From NCBI GenBank assembly GCA_016217675.1, contig JACRHC010000124.1, forward strand, positions 1 to 36,513: a stretch of 36,513 bases of DNA, written 5' to 3'. Source of the stretch: Nitrospirota bacterium (GTDB taxonomy: Bacteria > Nitrospirota > Thermodesulfovibrionia > Thermodesulfovibrionales > UBA6898). The position numbers were made by a program, and so were the translations under genes. This document shows, piece after piece, positions 14,465 through 23,192 of the stretch. The notes under the pieces were generated by a model. It had not been told where the DNA came from. It saw only the letters and a program-made list of their open reading frames with translations, and did not search any database. Within the stretch, counting starts at the first letter, position 1; each line of letters opens with the position of its first letter.

Positions 14465-17400
14465 ATGAAAAACGAAATTTTTCTGAAACCAAACTCTGTC
14501 ATGCCAATATTGCACAGGAGGTGTGTATGGCTTAGTTTAGCCCTGTGGGCTGTGGTGCTGCTGAGTGGTTCTGCATTTGCCGGAATCATCCAGTTGCCAC
14601 AGACTGGGCAGACACTCTGTTATGACACCAACGGGTTGTATATTAATTGCACTGGAACAGGGCAGGATGGTGACTGGAAGGCAGGTGCTGCATTGCCATA
14701 TCCGAGGCTTACAGACGGCACGGGTCCTGAGGCAGATTGTCTCATCGATAACCTTACCGGCCGTATGTGGGTGAAAAGTCCTTACATTACAACCGGCAAA
14801 TGGCAGGTGGCGATAGATTATGCAAAAGGACTTAATCTGTGCGGCTACACTGACTGGCGTATGCCAAACATAATCGAACTGGAAAGTATTGTAGAAATTG
14901 ATCGCACATTTGTGTGTAGCAATACCTACTGGTCATCTACAACATATTCAAACAGTCCGGGCGTTGCATGGTATCTCAATTATTGTATCGGCAAAGTGGC
15001 TACTCCAACTGTTGTGGTAAATGGTGATGATAAAAATACGACTAGTCGCAAAATTTGGCCGGTGCGAGGTGGCACTGGTGTTGCCCCCGCTGATTATTGG
15101 GAAACCGGCCAGAAAAAGTGCTATCAAGGTGTGAGTCCATGGGCAGAAATTCCCTGCTCTGGCACGGAGCAGGATGGCGATGTGCAGTCGGGGGTGTCAT
15201 GGCCAACTCCGAGGTTTTCAAATAATTACAACGGAACGGTGACGGACAATCTCACTGGTCTTATCTGGCTAAAGAATGCCAGTTGCTTTAGCACTAATAT
15301 TTGGCAACAGGCCCTGAACATATCAAACAGTCTTGCAAGCGGAAGTTGCGGTTTGTTGGATGGTTCAGTGGCAGGCGAATGGAGGTTGCCAAACCGTAAG
15401 GAATTGCTGAGTCTTACTGATTATGCGTATTACGGCCCTGCCCTCTCGAACACCGCAGGAACTGCGCAATGGTCACAAGGGGATCCTTTTGATAATGTGA
15501 TGTATTTATACTGGTCTTCTACTACGATCGAGCACAAAACGACCAGTGCGTGGACTGTCAGCGCACAGAAAGGTACAGTGTCTGACGACTTGGATAAGAT
15601 GGGGTTTAGCACTGGTTCTCAAATAACTGTTTATCCCAATGTTTGGCCTGTCCGTGGAGGTGAACCTGCTTATTCCGACATTTCCGTTTTAATGACAGAT
15701 TCACCTGACACTGTCCAGATAAATCAGCAGGTGACCTATAATATTACTGTTATAAACAACGGGCCTGATGCAGCGCCCGGAGTTTTGCTGACTGATGCCA
15801 TTCCTTCTGGCGCTACTTATGTTTCATCAACTCCTTCACAGGGCACCTGTGCGCCTTCGGGCAATACCTTGTCCTGTTCCATTGGGAGCATGGTAAATGG
15901 AGCTACCGCGACGATTTCTGTGGTAGTAATAGCGCCGGGCACCGCAGGGTCAATAACGAACACCGTCACTGTTTCGAGCGGGTCTAATGATCCTAATGCA
16001 ACGAATAATTCAGCTTCTGCCACGACAACTGTATTTCTTCCCGGGGCATTATCAGTAACTCCTTCAACCGGGCTGATATCGTCCGGAACACCTGGCGGGC
16101 CATTTAGTCCTGCCGCAGCTGTTTATACACTGCAGAATACTGGCGGAACCCAAATCAACTGGACAGCTTCAAAGGGGCAGAGCTGGGTAACGTTGTCTCC
16201 CCTTGCAAGCGTTGCATTGAACCCCGGTGTAAGCACACAAGTGACGGTGGATGTCAACGGGGCGAATAATCTTGCTGAGGGCAATTACCTTGACACAGTG
16301 AACTTCACGAATACCACAAATGGCAATGGTACCACGACAAGGGCTGTCAGCTTGACGATATCATGCACTTACTCGATATCTTCCACAAGCAGCCCAACAA
16401 TCCCTGCGACGGGTGGAGTGGGAAGCGTCAATGTAACAACACAGAACGGATGTGCCTGGACAATCGATGGAAACAGTATACCGGCCTGGGTTCACATTAC
16501 TTCTGGCCTCAATAGAACTGGAAGCGGAGGGGTAAATTATTCGGTTGATCAAAGTTTCATCAGTCCACGTACGGTGACAATCACTATAGCAGGCTATGCG
16601 TACACTATATTTCAAGCTGGATTGCCAGGCCCGGAATGGATGAGACAGCTTGGAACGTCATTGAATGAGAGTGCCGGTGCAGTGGCAGTGGATGGAAGCG
16701 GCAATGTCTATATTACAGGTGCTACGAACGGCAGCCTCTACGCTACATCTGCCGGCGACAAGGACATTTTCTTGATTAAATACGACACCAACGGCAATAA
16801 ATTGTGGACACGTCAGACTGGTACTTCATTTTGGGATGAGGGCACAGGCGTTGCGGTAGATGGAAACGGAAATGTGTATGTTTCCGGATATACCTATGGA
16901 GGCCTTGATGTATATGCCAATGCGGGATCGAATGACATTCTGTTAATAAAATACGATACTGATGGAAATAAAGTTTGGACAAGGCAGAGCGGAACATCCG
17001 GCCAGGATGTGGCCAGTGGTGTTGGAGTTGATACTGCCGGAAATATCTACATCGCAGGCTACACTACCGGAGGCCTCGATGGATATTCCAATTCAGGATC
17101 GTATGACATTCTGCTGATGAAATATGACACATTTGGAAACAAACTCTGGACAAGGCAGATGGGCAGTCCTTCCTGGGATACCGTCAGCAAAATAGCGGTG
17201 GATGGGGCAGGTAATTCCTATCTTACAGGCATTACCTATGGAGTGCTTGATGGAAATGACAATGCTGGAGGACAGGATATTATCTTAGTAAAGTACGATG
17301 CTGATGGGAATATGAAATGGACTCGGCAGGCAGGCAGTGCGGGGAATGATAATGCCAATGGCGTTGCAGTAGATGGAGAAGGCAATGTCTATACGACCGG

Positions 17401-19135
17401 CTATACCGGCGGAGGACTTGATACTTACACAAATACAGGCTCAAATGATATCTTTCTCATAAAGTATGCTGCAAGTGGTAATAAGCTCTGGACCCGGCAG
17501 ATGGGTACCGCTGACAACGATGTTGCTAGTAGTGCGGCAGTGGATGGCTCGGGAAACGTATATGTTACAGGCTCTACATCGGGTGGCCTGGATGAAAACA
17601 CGCTTGCCGGTTCCTACGACCTCTTCGTGGTCAGATATGATACAAATGGAAATAAGATCTGGACGCGCCAGATGGGTTCGCAGGGCAGTGACATTTCCAA
17701 CGCACTGGCCATTGATAGTCTTGGCAATTTGTATGTAACAGGCTACACAGATGGTAGTCTGACTGGTTATACAAATGCTGGTGGCACGGACATCTTTCTA
17801 ATGAAATTTGCTTCGAACCAGCTTAACCCTTCCAATTCCGACATTTCTGTTTTAATGACAGATTCACCAGCCCCTGTCCTGATTAATCAGCAGGTGACTT
17901 ACAATGTAACTATTACCAACAATGGGCCTGATGCAGCTTCTGGAGTTTTGCTGACGGACACCATCCCTTCAGATACGACCTATGTTTCGTCAACACCTTC
18001 TCAGGGCACCTGCACGCCTTCAGGTAATACCTTGTCCTGCTCTATAGGCAGTATGATAAATGGCGCATCAGCTACGGTTTCTGTAGTAGTAACAGCGCCG
18101 GGAACCGCAGGGACGATAACAAATACAGTCGCGGTTTCGAGTGCATCCGATGATCACGTAGCGACGAACAATTCAGTTTCTGCTACGACAACGGTGGTTT
18201 CGGCCGGGGCACTATCGGTTACTCCCTCAACGGGGCTAACATCTTCCGGCACACAAGGCGGACCGTTTAGTCCTGCCTCCATGACTTACACACTTCAGAA
18301 CACCGGTGGAAGCCCGATTAGTTGGGCAGCGACGAAGGGACAGACTTGGGTGACATTGTCTTCTGACAACGGAACATTGGCATCAGGTGCAAGCATTCCA
18401 GTGATCGTCTCTTTCTCCCCTGAGACGAACAGCCTTGCTGCGGCCTCGTATATTGACACAGTAAACTTTACTAACATTACAAACGGCAATGGCAATACAA
18501 CCAGGGCTGTCAGCTTAACGGTAAATGCGAATGCTTTTACCAGTGTTACCGTCCTCAGCCCCAACGGAGGTGAAACTCTTATGACCGGGTCAAGCTACCA
18601 AATAACCTGGGGATCTCCGGCATCAGCGACAAAGTTCACCATTCAGTATTCCATGAACAACGGGACATCGTGGAAAACAATAGCAACCAATATCACAGGC
18701 AACAGCTACAACTGGACGGTGCCTGCTCAAACAGCGAACAAGCCGAACTCTTTGATCAAGGTAATCGGCTATAACTCAGTGGGCGGACAGGTGGGTATTG
18801 ACCAGTCGAATGCGAAATTTCTGATGGCAGTGGTGAGGGTAACTTCACCCAATGGTGGGGAGAGCTGGAACAAGGGGACAGTGCACCCGATAACCTGGAC
18901 AACCGGCACGAGCATCAAGCCGATAGCAAAGGTGAATCTCTATTACAAATACGATGCAACGGGATATAAGTTAATGCAAACCTATACAGGTAGCAACCCC
19001 GGCACTCATGACTGGACGCTTCCGATGGTCACAGCTAAAAAGACTGCCTGCAGAGTCAAGGTGGAATTGATATATACAGGGATCACTGCAAAGGGCAATG
19101 ATGTCAGTAATGCCAATTTCACTATTTTGCCCTAA
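14465..19135 (+). CDS. Large secreted mosaic protein (DUF1566 x2, DUF11 x2, BACON-like, seven-bladed SBBP propeller)
   Basis: A 1556-residue exported protein. Signal peptide 1-39 (AFA cleavage). Two DUF1566 domains lie at about 80-200 and 255-400, each ending WPVRGG. Then DUF11 (404-523), a BACON-like module (526-632), a second BACON-like Ig domain (634-720), seven SBBP repeats (725-1122) that should close one beta-propeller, a second DUF11 (1125-1245), a second BACON-like module (1249-1355) and two C-terminal SPNGGE modules of the Kre9/Ser-Thr-rich type (about 1360-1458 and 1459-1556). All are extracellular adhesion or carbohydrate/protein-binding folds. GGAGGG precedes the ATG. There is no PEP-CTERM, LPXTG or other sorting signal at the end. 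The ligand is unknown. Confidence 0.88.
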   Translation: MKNEIFLKPNSVMPILHRRCVWLSLALWAVVLLSGSAFAGIIQLPQTGQTLCYDTNGLYINCTGTGQDGDWKAGAALPYPRLTDGTGPEADCLIDNLTGRMWVKSPYITTGKWQVAIDYAKGLNLCGYTDWRMPNIIELESIVEIDRTFVCSNTYWSSTTYSNSPGVAWYLNYCIGKVATPTVVVNGDDKNTTSRKIWPVRGGTGVAPADYWETGQKKCYQGVSPWAEIPCSGTEQDGDVQSGVSWPTPRFSNNYNGTVTDNLTGLIWLKNASCFSTNIWQQALNISNSLASGSCGLLDGSVAGEWRLPNRKELLSLTDYAYYGPALSNTAGTAQWSQGDPFDNVMYLYWSSTTIEHKTTSAWTVSAQKGTVSDDLDKMGFSTGSQITVYPNVWPVRGGEPAYSDISVLMTDSPDTVQINQQVTYNITVINNGPDAAPGVLLTDAIPSGATYVSSTPSQGTCAPSGNTLSCSIGSMVNGATATISVVVIAPGTAGSITNTVTVSSGSNDPNATNNSASATTTVFLPGALSVTPSTGLISSGTPGGPFSPAAAVYTLQNTGGTQINWTASKGQSWVTLSPLASVALNPGVSTQVTVDVNGANNLAEGNYLDTVNFTNTTNGNGTTTRAVSLTISCTYSISSTSSPTIPATGGVGSVNVTTQNGCAWTIDGNSIPAWVHITSGLNRTGSGGVNYSVDQSFISPRTVTITIAGYAYTIFQAGLPGPEWMRQLGTSLNESAGAVAVDGSGNVYITGATNGSLYATSAGDKDIFLIKYDTNGNKLWTRQTGTSFWDEGTGVAVDGNGNVYVSGYTYGGLDVYANAGSNDILLIKYDTDGNKVWTRQSGTSGQDVASGVGVDTAGNIYIAGYTTGGLDGYSNSGSYDILLMKYDTFGNKLWTRQMGSPSWDTVSKIAVDGAGNSYLTGITYGVLDGNDNAGGQDIILVKYDADGNMKWTRQAGSAGNDNANGVAVDGEGNVYTTGYTGGGLDTYTNTGSNDIFLIKYAASGNKLWTRQMGTADNDVASSAAVDGSGNVYVTGSTSGGLDENTLAGSYDLFVVRYDTNGNKIWTRQMGSQGSDISNALAIDSLGNLYVTGYTDGSLTGYTNAGGTDIFLMKFASNQLNPSNSDISVLMTDSPAPVLINQQVTYNVTITNNGPDAASGVLLTDTIPSDTTYVSSTPSQGTCTPSGNTLSCSIGSMINGASATVSVVVTAPGTAGTITNTVAVSSASDDHVATNNSVSATTTVVSAGALSVTPSTGLTSSGTQGGPFSPASMTYTLQNTGGSPISWAATKGQTWVTLSSDNGTLASGASIPVIVSFSPETNSLAAASYIDTVNFTNITNGNGNTTRAVSLTVNANAFTSVTVLSPNGGETLMTGSSYQITWGSPASATKFTIQYSMNNGTSWKTIATNITGNSYNWTVPAQTANKPNSLIKVIGYNSVGGQVGIDQSNAKFLMAVVRVTSPNGGESWNKGTVHPITWTTGTSIKPIAKVNLYYKYDATGYKLMQTYTGSNPGTHDWTLPMVTAKKTACRVKVELIYTGITAKGNDVSNANFTILP
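16637..17830 (+). repeat. Seven tandem propeller repeats of about 168-171 bases
   Basis: Each unit starts with W-[MT]-R-Q and contains VAVDG-x-GNVY-[IV]-TG and a closing D-[IL]-[FIL]-L-[IMV]-KYD. First tryptophans are at residues 725, 781 and 838, giving 56-57 residues per unit. Units are diverged at the DNA level but clearly repeat. Confidence 0.85.
17837..19132 (+). repeat. Shared module block, copy A (DUF11 - BACON-like - two SPNGGE modules)
   Basis: This C-terminal block of the 1556-residue protein aligns module by module with 21248-22549 of the metalloprotease-like gene. DNA identity is visibly high in parts, for example around GGACCGTTTAGTCCTGCCTC here and GGGCCGTTTAGTCCTGCCTC in copy B. 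This indicates duplication or gene conversion. Confidence 0.75.
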
Positions 19136-19256
19136 GGTAAATTGCCCGTGTTATTTAATACTGGGAAGATCGAATAAAAATAGATTTCATTAAGTAATGC
19201 AGATATCAGCTTGCATTATAGCTTAAGTCTGATAAATCAATAAGAGGGAGAAATCG

Positions 19257-19850
19257 ATGAAGACAGGGGAAAACGTCAGTTTTCTGTTCTTAGCATGTGC
19301 GCTGTTATTTTTACTTAACGCGTGTGTTCCTGCGGTGAGTATGAAATACGAGGAGCTTGCGAAAGGAGATATACATCGGGGGTCGGTAGTCGTTGGAACC
19401 GTCAGCAACAAGCGTCCAGATGCTAATGGCAACAGTTTCGATTTGGTAGGGAGAGTCCGCGGTGGCTATGGAAATCCATTCGCCCTAAAAACAGAGCCAG
19501 GCAAAGAGATCGATGTTCTGTTAAGGGAAGTGGCTGAGGCATCGTTGAAGCATACTGGGTATACCTCAGAGCAGGTTGCTGGAAAGTCTTCTCGTTTGGA
19601 TATTGACATCCTCAAATTTTGGTGTGACGGATATATGGGTTATAAGATATGGGCTGAGATAGAGGTGAAGCTTATTAATTCTACAGACGGGAAGACACTT
19701 ACGCAGAAAAACATTAATGTTCAAAAAGGCTTTACTCTTATTGGCAGTTATGGCCCGATGCATATGGCATTTGATGAAGTCATTAACGGCGTTCAGAAAG
19801 AACTCGTTGCCTTTATGCAATCTGAAGAGTTTCAGGCAGCAGTTAAATGA
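19257..19850 (+). CDS. Predicted outer-membrane lipoprotein
   Basis: A 197-residue protein with a lipoprotein signal peptide: hydrophobic 8-20 and lipobox LNAC with the lipidated Cys23. The mature part has KRPDANGNSFDLVGRVRGGYGNP, a helix IDVLLREVAEASLKHTGY and beta strands ILKFWCDGY and IWAEIEVKLINS, a layout similar to YajG-like lipoproteins. The family assignment is tentative. A GAGGGAGA ribosome binding site precedes the ATG. It lies between the two large secreted proteins and may help their export or surface attachment, which is inference from position only. Confidence 0.75.
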   Translation: MKTGENVSFLFLACALLFLLNACVPAVSMKYEELAKGDIHRGSVVVGTVSNKRPDANGNSFDLVGRVRGGYGNPFALKTEPGKEIDVLLREVAEASLKHTGYTSEQVAGKSSRLDIDILKFWCDGYMGYKIWAEIEVKLINSTDGKTLTQKNINVQKGFTLIGSYGPMHMAFDEVINGVQKELVAFMQSEEFQAAVK

Positions 19851-19882
19851 TGGTATAGGACGCAGACGGAGAGGGAACACCA

Positions 19883-20038
19883 CTATCCCAATAGAACTGT
19901 TCGATGCCTGTTGCGCCCCGCCATTGTATCAGCGCCGGGCAGATTGAGCCTTGCCTCTGCCTCTCCGGATCTCTTTGCAAATTCTATGTCTGATGACTGC
20001 CATTCGTAATCTATCTTTTTTCTCTTCTGGACTGCATA
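19883..20038 (-). pseudogene. Possible decayed gene fragment without a start codon
   Basis: On the minus strand a 51-codon open frame reads with protein-like composition (KIDYEWQSSDIEFAKRSGEA and following). It has an in-frame stop just before it and no usable start codon until near its end. It may be the tail of a lost gene between the lipoprotein and the metalloprotease genes, or chance. I do not recognise the sequence. Confidence 0.2.
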
Positions 20039-20074
20039 CTAACAATAATATGGTCATTATTACGCGGAGGAATT

Positions 20075-22552
20075 ATGAATAGCGAAGGATGTTCGGACTG
20101 GAATATGGTTCAAAAGATAAAGATTAATTTTCAAGACCGCCCGATGTTACCTAAACTGAGGTCCCGGAAGGTCAGATACCTGAACTTATTTCTTGCGCTG
20201 ACCCTTATCAGTCTGATGTCGTTTGGTGGTATTGGCTTAGCCCAGGCGCAGGAGTATGCCTTGCCTGAGTTATCACCGGTATTCTCACCTGACGGGCTTG
20301 CCGCGTACGATGCCGTTCAACCCCTCATAGTCATTGCAGACCCTAATCCGGGCATGCAGGGAATCAAACGCGGGGGACTCACGGCTGCTCAAGTGCTTAC
20401 CATTCCAGAGGCGGCGGTTTCGACGTATTCCATTACCTATGTTGCGGCCGGGGGCACCGATCTCTGGGGGCAGGTCTGTACTGTCTTTCCCTCATCTGCA
20501 CAGACAGCCTTTAATGCCGCGGCAGCAATCTGGGCCAATACCCTGCAATCGTCGGTACCGATCACGATAAAGGCCTGCTGGGCCAACCTTGGCTCTTCGT
20601 CCATTCTTGGATATTCAGGCGGTCAGCCCCTTTCCCGGGATTTCAGCGGGGCACCAAGGGCCAATACCTGGTATGAAGGTTCTTTGGCAAACGCCCTTGC
20701 GGGTTATGACCTTGACCCTGCATCCTATGATATGAACATTACCTATAACAGCAATTTCTCCTGGTATTACGGTACGGACGGCAATCCGCCGGCCGGACAA
20801 TATGACCTTGTCTCTGTTGCAGCGCATGAGATCTGCCACGGCCTTAATTTCTCAGGATCAGCTTATTATTCGGCCGGAACAGGCAGCTACGGGTACAGCG
20901 GGTATCCGGTAATTTATGATCTCTTTATGGAGAGCGGCGCAGGCACGCCGCTTGTTTCCTATACAAATGGATCAGCTGCGCTCGGCACTCTCTTGACCTC
21001 AAACAATCTCTGGTTTGACGGAGCGAATGCCAATGCTGCCAACGGTGGCTCGCGCCTGAAGATGTATGCGCCGGGTACCTGGTCAGGCGGTTCAAGCTAT
21101 GCGCATCTGGATTATGCAACCTTTGCCGGAACCTCAAATAGTCTTATGGTCTATGCAATCGGCTCAGGTTCGTCAAATCATGAGCCAGGGGCCGTCACCC
21201 TGGGGCTTTTGTCAGACCTTGGCTGGCAGACAGGTTCAAGTGTTAATTCGGATTTATCTGTTTCGATGACAGATTCCCCTGACCCTGTGCAGATTAATCA
21301 GCAGGTGACTTACACCATAACTATTGTCAACAATGGCCCGGATGCAGCCGGCGGGGTGACTTTGTCAGACACGTTGCCTGCAGGCTCGACCTATGTTTCG
21401 CATACATCCTCTCAGGGCACCTGCACGCCTGCAGGCAGTACCTTGTCCTGCTCAATCGGCAGTATGGCAAATGGCGCATCAGTTACCGTTACGGTAGTCG
21501 TAACTGTGCCGGATACAGCAGGGTCAATAACCAATACCATTACGGTTTCGAGTTCAACTCAGGACCCTGTAACCGGAAACGATACAGCATCTGCCACGAC
21601 AACGGTAACATCGGCCGGGACGCTTTCAGTGACTCCTTCAACAGGTCTGATATCATCCGGAACTGAGGGCGGGCCGTTTAGTCCTGCCTCCGTGACGTAC
21701 ACCCTTCAGAACATTGGCTTAACACCGATCAACTGGACAGCCACGAAAGGGCAGACGTGGGTAACATTATCCTCTGTAAGCGGCACCCTGACAGCCGGTG
21801 AATCTGCGTCCGTGAACGTGTCGATCAACAGCGGTGCAGACAGTTTATCGGCAGATGATTTAGCATATCTCGATTCCGTTAATTTTACGAACACTACGAA
21901 CGGCAATGGCAGCACAACCAGGGCTGTCAGCCTGACGGTAAATACACCTTCTTTAGCACAGGTTACTGTCCTTACTCCCAACGGGGGTGAAGCGCTCATG
22001 TCCGGTTCAATTTATCCGATAACGTGGGGTGCTCCGGCCAGTGCAGTCAGATTTAATCTGTATTATTCGCTCAATGGCGGCAGTGCATGGAAAACGATAG
22101 CAACGAATGTCGAAGGCACACATTATGACTGGACCGTTCCTGCTCAGACAGCCAACAAGAAGAACTGTCTTATCATGGTGATCGGATATAATGGTTCAGG
22201 TGGACAGGCAGGCATTGACAGGTCAGATCTCAAATTCACTATTGAGGTTATTAACGTGACGTCGCCCAATGGTGGAGAGAGCTGGAACTCGGGATCAGTC
22301 CACCCGATCACTTGGGCTACAGGCACAACGATAAAACCCCTTGCCAGTGTCAATCTTTACTACAAATTTGACTCTACCGGTTATCACCTGATCACCTCTT
22401 TCACCGGCAGTAACCCTGGAACCTACAGCTGGACCCTGCCTGCCGTGACATCCAAAAAAACGGCCTGCAGGATCAAGGTAGAATTGCTCTATACAGGGAT
22501 TACGGCAAAGGGGACTGATACCAGTGACGCCAATTTCACTATTAATCCTTAG
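20075..22552 (+). CDS. Secreted zincin-like metalloprotease with DUF11, BACON-like and SPNGGE modules
   Basis: An 825-residue exported protein. A long N-terminal segment ends in a signal peptide (hydrophobic 36-55, cleavage near AQA 58). The region about 110-390 looks like a metalloprotease: HEICHGLNF has His251, Glu252 and His255 of an HExxH zinc site followed by a glycine, and the later SNHEPGAVTLGLLSDLGW ends the domain in the manner of secreted zincins. The third ligand is not certain. Then DUF11 from 392, a BACON-like module from 517 and two SPNGGE/Kre9-like modules from about 630 and 727. GCGGAGGAATT precedes the ATG; Met24 is an alternative start. It shares its C-terminal half with the 1556-residue protein. 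Confidence 0.82.
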   Translation: MNSEGCSDWNMVQKIKINFQDRPMLPKLRSRKVRYLNLFLALTLISLMSFGGIGLAQAQEYALPELSPVFSPDGLAAYDAVQPLIVIADPNPGMQGIKRGGLTAAQVLTIPEAAVSTYSITYVAAGGTDLWGQVCTVFPSSAQTAFNAAAAIWANTLQSSVPITIKACWANLGSSSILGYSGGQPLSRDFSGAPRANTWYEGSLANALAGYDLDPASYDMNITYNSNFSWYYGTDGNPPAGQYDLVSVAAHEICHGLNFSGSAYYSAGTGSYGYSGYPVIYDLFMESGAGTPLVSYTNGSAALGTLLTSNNLWFDGANANAANGGSRLKMYAPGTWSGGSSYAHLDYATFAGTSNSLMVYAIGSGSSNHEPGAVTLGLLSDLGWQTGSSVNSDLSVSMTDSPDPVQINQQVTYTITIVNNGPDAAGGVTLSDTLPAGSTYVSHTSSQGTCTPAGSTLSCSIGSMANGASVTVTVVVTVPDTAGSITNTITVSSSTQDPVTGNDTASATTTVTSAGTLSVTPSTGLISSGTEGGPFSPASVTYTLQNIGLTPINWTATKGQTWVTLSSVSGTLTAGESASVNVSINSGADSLSADDLAYLDSVNFTNTTNGNGSTTRAVSLTVNTPSLAQVTVLTPNGGEALMSGSIYPITWGAPASAVRFNLYYSLNGGSAWKTIATNVEGTHYDWTVPAQTANKKNCLIMVIGYNGSGGQAGIDRSDLKFTIEVINVTSPNGGESWNSGSVHPITWATGTTIKPLASVNLYYKFDSTGYHLITSFTGSNPGTYSWTLPAVTSKKTACRIKVELLYTGITAKGTDTSDANFTINP
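21248..22549 (+). repeat. Shared module block, copy B (DUF11 - BACON-like - two SPNGGE modules)
   Basis: Homologous to 17837-19132 in the same order and nearly the same length, attached here to a metalloprotease rather than a propeller. The DUF11 plus BACON-like part also matches a third copy at 15674-16360. Confidence 0.75.
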
Positions 22553-22627
22553 CATTTGTGAGGCAACTCCGAGGCAGAGGCTGAAGATCAACACATATTC
22601 TTTCTGAAAACGCGGTGGAGGCGCGAT

Positions 22628-23017
22628 TCACCTGTCTAATATTTCGCGGACCTTCCTGAGCAGGTCGATCGGAGAGAGGGGCTTCGTGACAAAGTCAACT
22701 TGTGGATCGATCATGCCTCTCTTTTGAATGATATCTGCAGTGTATCCACTTGCAAACAGGGCCCTGATATCGGGCTTGAGGACCTTCATGGAATCATAGG
22801 CCTCCCTGCCGCTCTTGCCCGGCATAATCATATCCAGGATCACCAGCCGGATAACATCGTTATGGGTTTTGAATTTCTCAATGGCATCATCACCGTCTTC
22901 TGCAAGGATGACGGCGTACCCGAACTGACTCAGCACTGTTTCCGTAAGTTTTCTGAGTGTTTCGTCATCTTCAGCAACCAGAATGGTCTCGTTGCCGCCC
23001 TTGGGCAATTCATTCAT
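22628..23017 (-). CDS. Stand-alone response-regulator receiver domain
   Basis: A 129-residue CheY-like receiver. The acidic pocket is Asp17-Asp18 in AEDDE, the phosphorylation site Asp62 in LDMIMPG, the switch Ser90 in FASGYT and Lys112 in TKP. There is no output domain, so it may act by protein contact or in a phosphorelay. The entry segment GGNETILVAEDDE is the form usually seen where a receiver is attached to the end of a hybrid histidine kinase. No kinase sequence is found upstream, where a stop precedes the frame, and the ATG lacks a clear ribosome binding site. A truncated hybrid kinase tail is therefore possible. Confidence 0.85.
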   Translation of the reverse strand: MNELPKGGNETILVAEDDETLRKLTETVLSQFGYAVILAEDGDDAIEKFKTHNDVIRLVILDMIMPGKSGREAYDSMKVLKPDIRALFASGYTADIIQKRGMIDPQVDFVTKPLSPIDLLRKVREILDR

Positions 23018-23131
23018 CAGAGGGTCTTTCCACGTCGAATTTGAGGTTCATCATGCCAGCAATATTTATCGTACAGAACTGAGACATTTTACTGCTCTAC
23101 GCATCATTATCTCAAGGGAATTGCGCGTATC

Positions 23132-23160
23132 AAAAAGAACCCCCTGGATTGTGCAGGGGG
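23132..23160 (-). terminator. Intrinsic terminator of fhs
   Basis: On the minus strand CCCCCTG and CAGGGGG (23154-23160 and 23140-23146) pair around a 7-base loop and are followed by TTCTTTTTG. It sits 33 bases past the fhs stop, ahead of the receiver-domain gene. Confidence 0.85.
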
Positions 23161-23192
23161 CTCTGAATTGCGGCTATAAGGAGGAAGGGTGT

